The translations under genes were made by a program, and so were the position numbers. A stretch of DNA of 64,000 nucleotides from Streptomyces silvae (GTDB taxonomy: Bacteria; Actinomycetota; Actinomycetes; Streptomycetales; Streptomycetaceae), in contig NZ_JAERUC010000099.1 of assembly GCF_016745505.1 (NCBI RefSeq), positions 1-64,000 of the forward strand, read 5' to 3'. Below are positions 60,569 through 64,000 of this stretch, in pieces; positions within the stretch are counted from its first letter, which is position 1, and each line of letters begins with the position of its first letter. A model generated the notes under the pieces. That model saw only the letters and a program-made list of their open reading frames with translations, was not told where the DNA came from and did no database searches.

Positions 60569-61224
60569 CCGACCCGATCCGCGTCCTGATCTGCGACGAC
60601 CAGGTGCTGATCCGCACCGGCCTCTCGACGATCATCGACGCCCAGCCCGACCTCGAAGTGGCGGGCGAATGCGGGGACGGGCGGACCGCGGTCGACCTCG
60701 CCCGGAAACTGCGCCCGGACGTCGTGGTGATGGACATCCGCATGCCGGTCCTCGACGGCATAGCCGCCACCCGCCTGCTCGCAGGCGCCGGAGTGGAACA
60801 CCCCGTCAAGGTCCTCGTGGTGACGACGTTCAACCTGGACGAGTACGTCTACGAGGCGCTGCGCGCCGGCGCCAGCGGCTTCCTCCTCAAGGACGCGCCC
60901 CCGGACCGGCTGCTCCACGGCATCAGGACCGTGGCCGCCGGCGCCGCCCTGCTGGACCCCGAGGTGACACGCCAGCTGGTGGGCCGGTACGCCGCCCGGA
61001 TCCGGCCCACCGACGACAACGGCCCCGACATCCCGCTGACGCCGCGCGAACTGGAGGTCCTGCGTCTCATCGCCGACGGCCTCTCCAACAACGAGATCGC
61101 CGCGTCCCTCGTGATCAGCCGGGAGACGGTCAAGACCTTCGTCTCCCGCATCCTCACCAAGCTCGGCCTCCGCGACCGCGTCCAGGCGGTGGTCTACGCC
61201 TACCGCCAGGGCCTGGTGTCCTGA
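60565..61224 (+). CDS. NarL/FixJ-type response regulator
   Basis: Regulator of 219 aa. The receiver has ICDDQ and the phosphorylated Asp in VVMDIRMPVLDG. The LuxR-type HTH is at about 150-210 (LTPRELEVLRLIADGLSNNEIA). AGGAG precedes the GTG start, which overlaps the kinase stop by GTGA. It is the cognate partner of the kinase and may regulate this operon and other targets. It is convergent with hemB, 9 nt apart. Confidence 0.94.
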   Translation: MTDPIRVLICDDQVLIRTGLSTIIDAQPDLEVAGECGDGRTAVDLARKLRPDVVVMDIRMPVLDGIAATRLLAGAGVEHPVKVLVVTTFNLDEYVYEALRAGASGFLLKDAPPDRLLHGIRTVAAGAALLDPEVTRQLVGRYAARIRPTDDNGPDIPLTPRELEVLRLIADGLSNNEIAASLVISRETVKTFVSRILTKLGLRDRVQAVVYAYRQGLVS

Positions 61225-61233
61225 GGGCGCCGG

Positions 61234-62229
61234 TCAGCGCGACAACTTCTGCGCGACCTCCGTCGCCCAGTACGTCAGGATCATCCGCGCGCCCGCGCGC
61301 CGGATGCCCGTCAGGCTCTCCAGGATCGCCGCGTCCCGGTCGATCCAGCCCTTCTCCGCGGCCGCCTCGATCATCGCGTACTCGCCGCTGATCTGGTACG
61401 CCGCGACCGGCACGTCCACCGCGTCGGCGACCTTGGCGAGGACGTCCAGGTAGGGGCCGGCCGGCTTGACCATGACCATGTCGGCGCCCTCCTCCAGGTC
61501 CAGCGCCAGCTCGCGCAGCGACTCCCGGATGTTCGCCGGGTCCTGCTGGTACGTCTTGCGGTCGCCCTGCAACGAGGAACCCACCGCCTCACGGAACGGC
61601 CCGTAGAAGGCGGAGGAGTACTTCACGGTGTAGGCGAGGATCGACACGTCCTCGTGACCGGTCTGGTCCAGCGCGTCCCGGATCACCCCGACCTGGCCGT
61701 CCATCATCCCGCTCGGCCCCACCACATGGGCGCCCGCGTCGGCCTGGACCTGGGCCATCTCCGCGTACCGCTCCAGGGTGGCGTCGTTGTCGACGCGGCC
61801 GTCCCCGGTCAGCACACCGCAGTGGCCGTGGTCGGTGAACTCGTCCAGGCACAGGTCGGACATGACGATCAGGTCGTCGCCCACCTCTTCCCGGACCGCG
61901 CGCAGCGCGACCTGGAGAATGCCGTCCGGGTCGGTCCCCGCCGTGCCCCGGCCGTCCTTCTTCTCGTCCAGCGGCACACCGAAGAGCATGATCCCGGAGA
62001 CCCCGGCCGCGACCGCGTCGACGGCGGCCTTCCGCAGCGTGTCCAGGGTGTGCTGCTGCACGCCCGGCATGGCCGAGATGGCGACCGGGGCGTCGATGCC
62101 CTCGCGCACGAACGCGGGCAGGATCAGGTTCGCCGGGTCGAGCCGGGTCTCGGCGACCATGCGCCGCATGACGGGGGTCGTCCGCAGTCGGCGGGGGCGC
62201 GAACCGGGGAAGTTTCCGTAATCGGTCAT
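61234..62229 (-). CDS. hemB: Porphobilinogen synthase HemB
   Basis: 5-aminolevulinate dehydratase of 331 aa, which condenses two ALA molecules to porphobilinogen. Active-site lysines are in [19 protein letters not shown] and [12 protein letters not shown]. The zinc-site Cys cluster of metazoan enzymes is replaced by the Asp-type [13 protein letters not shown] pattern. The ATG has GAAGG directly before it, and a TAGTCT-like -10 six nt earlier, so a near-leaderless transcript is possible. Downstream of cobA-hemD but separated by a hairpin. Confidence 0.96.
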   Translation of the reverse strand: MTDYGNFPGSRPRRLRTTPVMRRMVAETRLDPANLILPAFVREGIDAPVAISAMPGVQQHTLDTLRKAAVDAVAAGVSGIMLFGVPLDEKKDGRGTAGTDPDGILQVALRAVREEVGDDLIVMSDLCLDEFTDHGHCGVLTGDGRVDNDATLERYAEMAQVQADAGAHVVGPSGMMDGQVGVIRDALDQTGHEDVSILAYTVKYSSAFYGPFREAVGSSLQGDRKTYQQDPANIRESLRELALDLEEGADMVMVKPAGPYLDVLAKVADAVDVPVAAYQISGEYAMIEAAAEKGWIDRDAAILESLTGIRRAGARMILTYWATEVAQKLSR

Positions 62230-62295
62230 CCTTCGAGACTAGACCCGCACACATCACCGGTTTACCGACACCCGAGCCGGAAAAACAGCCGGAAA

Positions 62296-62344
62296 ACGGG
62301 CCGGGCCCGGCCGCTCCGCGAGGAGACGACCGGGCCCGGCCCGT
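62296..62344 (-). terminator. Rho-independent terminator after cobA-hemD
   Basis: Perfect 15-bp stem ACGGGCCGGGCCCGG / CCGGGCCCGGCCCGT with a 19-nt loop. On the minus strand it is followed by T-rich sequence (TTTTCCGGCTGTTTTT). It lies between the fused hemD gene and hemB. Confidence 0.85.
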
Positions 62345-62361
62345 ACATCCGTTTCCGGCCC

Positions 62362-64000
62362 TCAGGTCGTCGACCTGCGACGCCGCGCACCCGGGCGCCG
62401 CTCGCTCGGCCGGGTCACCGGGTCACCGGCCTCCTTGGCCGCGTCCCGGCGCTGCGCGCCGAAGTCCGCCAGCGCCTGGGCCAGCTTGTGGACCGACGGC
62501 TCCGGGGACAGGACGTCGACCCGCAGGCCGTGCTCCTCGGCGGTCTTCGCCGTGGCGGGACCGATGCACGCGATCACCGTCACGTTGTGCGGCTTACCCG
62601 CGATACCGACCAGGTTGCGGACGGTGGAGGACGAGGTGAAGAGCACCGCGTCGAACCCGCCGCCCTTGATCGCCTCCCGGGTGTCGGCCGGCGGCGGCGA
62701 GGCGCGGACCGTGCGGTACGCGGTGACGTCGTCGACCTCCCAGCCCAGCTCGATCAGCCCGGCCACCAGGGTCTCCGTGGCGATGTCGGCACGCGGCAGG
62801 AACACCCGGTCGATCGGGTCGAAGACCGGGTCGTACGGCGGCCAGTCCTCCAGCAGACCCGCCGCCGACTGCTCGCCGGACGGCATCAGGTCCGGCTTCA
62901 CACCGAAGTCCACCAGCGCGGCACCGGTCTGCTCACCGACGGCCGCGACCTTGATCCCGGCGAAGGCACGGGCGTCGAGCCCGTACTCCTCGAACTTCTC
63001 CCGCACCGCCTTGACCGCGTTGACCGAGGTGAACGCGATCCACTCGTAGCGGCCCGTGACCAGACCCTTGACCGCGCGCTCCATCTGCTGGGGCGTACGC
63101 GGCGGCTCGACGGCGATCGTCGGGACCTCGTGCGGCACGGCACCGTACGAACGCAGCTGGTCGGAGAGCGACGCCGCCTGCTCCTTCGTACGCGGCACGA
63201 GCACCTTCCAGCCGAACAGCGGCTTGGACTCGAACCACGCGAGCTGGTCGCGCTGGGCGGCGGAGCTGCGCTCCCCGACCACGGCTATGACGGGCAGGTG
63301 CCCGTCCGGCGACGGGAGGACCTTCGCCTGCTTCAGGACCTGGGCGATCGTCCCGAGGGTCGCCGTCCAGGTGCGCTGGCGCGTCGTCGTCCCGGCGATC
63401 GTCACCGTGAGCGGGGTGTCGGGCTTGCGGCCCGCCGAGACCAGCTCACCGGCGGCCGCGGCCACCGAGTCGAGCGATGCGGACACGACGGCCGTCGCAT
63501 CGCTCGCGCCGACCTCGGACCAGCAGCGGTCCGACGCCGTACGCGCGTCGACGAAGCGCACATCGGCGCCCTGCGCGTCACGCAGCGGCACACCGGCGTA
63601 CGCGGGCACACCGACCGCGTTCGCGATGCCGGGCACGACCTCGAAAGGCACACCCGCGGCAGCGCAGGCGAGCATCTCGGCGCCCGTGTCGCCGTCCAGG
63701 CCGGGGTCGCCCGTGACGGCGCGCACCACCCGCCTGCCGCCCTTCGCTGCCTCCATGACAAGATTGGCGGCATCCCTGAGAACGGGTACTCCGGCGGGTG
63801 TTGACGCCGTGTCAACAACCGTCAGCTCAGGCGTGCTCACCCCTGCCCGCGCATGGCAGCGAACGACGTCGAGAACGTCCGGTTCGGCTACAAGGACGTC
63901 CGCGCTCGCGAGCGCCTCGACAGCGCGCAGAGTCAGCAGTCCCGGGTCGCCGGGACCGGCGCCGAGGAAGGTGACATGCCCTGAGGACAGGACAGGGAAG
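62362..64000 (-). CDS. Bifunctional uroporphyrinogen-III C-methyltransferase/synthase (5' end off window)
   Basis: Fused CobA-HemD protein; at least 546 codons are present. It makes uroporphyrinogen III and can methylate it toward precorrin-2, sirohaem and B12. The frame continues without a stop from 63840 to the right edge. The SAM-binding VTFLGAGPGDPGLLT is encoded around 63920-63990, so a GTG at 63840 would cut off the catalytic N-terminus. The HemD part (about the last 260 residues) includes WIAFTSVNAVKAV, TAYRTV and VLFTSSSTVRNL. The true start lies beyond 64000. Confidence 0.92.
   Translation of the reverse strand, partial: FPVLSSGHVTFLGAGPGDPGLLTLRAVEALASADVLVAEPDVLDVVRCHARAGVSTPELTVVDTASTPAGVPVLRDAANLVMEAAKGGRRVVRAVTGDPGLDGDTGAEMLACAAAGVPFEVVPGIANAVGVPAYAGVPLRDAQGADVRFVDARTASDRCWSEVGASDATAVVSASLDSVAAAAGELVSAGRKPDTPLTVTIAGTTTRQRTWTATLGTIAQVLKQAKVLPSPDGHLPVIAVVGERSSAAQRDQLAWFESKPLFGWKVLVPRTKEQAASLSDQLRSYGAVPHEVPTIAVEPPRTPQQMERAVKGLVTGRYEWIAFTSVNAVKAVREKFEEYGLDARAFAGIKVAAVGEQTGAALVDFGVKPDLMPSGEQSAAGLLEDWPPYDPVFDPIDRVFLPRADIATETLVAGLIELGWEVDDVTAYRTVRASPPPADTREAIKGGGFDAVLFTSSSTVRNLVGIAGKPHNVTVIACIGPATAKTAEEHGLRVDVLSPEPSVHKLAQALADFGAQRRDAAKEAGDPVTRPSERRPGARRRRSTT

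Noticed and set aside
63838..63840. GTG as start codon of the hemD-containing gene
   Set aside because: The same frame stays open to the right edge and encodes the SAM-binding GAGPGDPG motif upstream, so the gene begins beyond the window.
1..64000. tRNA, rRNA, CRISPR, insertion sequences or attachment sites
   Set aside because: None recognised by eye on either strand. A covariance-model and repeat search would be decisive; a hit would overturn this.

Overview
The window is a high-GC actinobacterial chromosome segment, almost certainly Streptomyces. The evidence is strong G/C bias at third codon positions, GTG starts, 4-bp stop/start overlaps (GTGA, ATGA), only one TTA codon seen in all the genes, the futalosine menaquinone genes, and typical Streptomyces families (DUF4229, DUF4232, DUF2637, DUF4097, PAS/GAF-SpoIIE phosphatases, many lipoproteins). 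No transposase, integrase, phage gene, CRISPR array, rRNA or tRNA was recognised. The content looks like conserved core chromosome with regulatory add-ons.

Layout. 1-4.3 kb: a FadA2-type thiolase divergent from FabG4-type reductase and MaoC/HtdX-type hydratase, plus a TetR regulator; the divergent gap carries alternating GAGTAA half-sites. 4.5-8.5 kb: a secreted PAF-acetylhydrolase-like esterase with a TTA codon, a sodium:dicarboxylate-family transporter preceded by a 35-aa Cys-rich leader peptide, a DUF4229 protein and a GNAT enzyme. 8.7-15 kb: menaquinone genes mqnE, ubiX, mqnP and mqnL, interspersed with an Lrp regulator, a 45-aa protein and a rhomboid protease. 15-17.6 kb: a MarR regulator divergent from a DJ-1/PfpI protein and an aldehyde dehydrogenase. 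17.7-25.3 kb: System II cytochrome c maturation (redoxin, ccdA, resB, ccsB), a deacetylase-like lipoprotein, a histidine phosphatase and hemL.

26-30 kb holds the most intriguing locus: a HATPase anti-sigma-type kinase facing a three-gene translationally coupled operon. That operon encodes a PAS-GAF-SpoIIE phosphatase, a cobalamin-binding protein with the Wx9EH signature of CarH-type B12 photoreceptors, and a STAS antagonist. Together they look like a partner-switching module with a possible B12/light input.

30-45 kb: a SulP transporter, small stand-alone genes (mycothiol-dependent isomerase-like, AraC, Mut7-C RNase, YnfA, SDR), rtcB, two related lipoproteins, a DUF2637 protein, and divergent lysS/argS. 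45-58 kb contains two different ECF sigma factors with C-terminal extensions. The first is ECF41 type beside a carboxymuconolactone decarboxylase-like gene. The second is ECF42 type fused by overlap to a YciI/DGPF gene. Each has a recognisable candidate target promoter. Between them lie a membrane-anchored HTH protein, a DUF4232 lipoprotein, and a GbsR/MarR regulator divergent from a DUF4097-ABC exporter operon. 58.6-61.2 kb: a CPBP protease-histidine kinase-response regulator operon. 61.2-64 kb: hemB and a cobA-hemD fusion whose start lies beyond the right edge.

Theme: the window concentrates respiratory cofactor supply (menaquinone, haem, cytochrome c) with redox or stress regulators. Starts given below often differ from the longest possible frame, because many frames extend far upstream over neighbouring genes in this GC-rich DNA.
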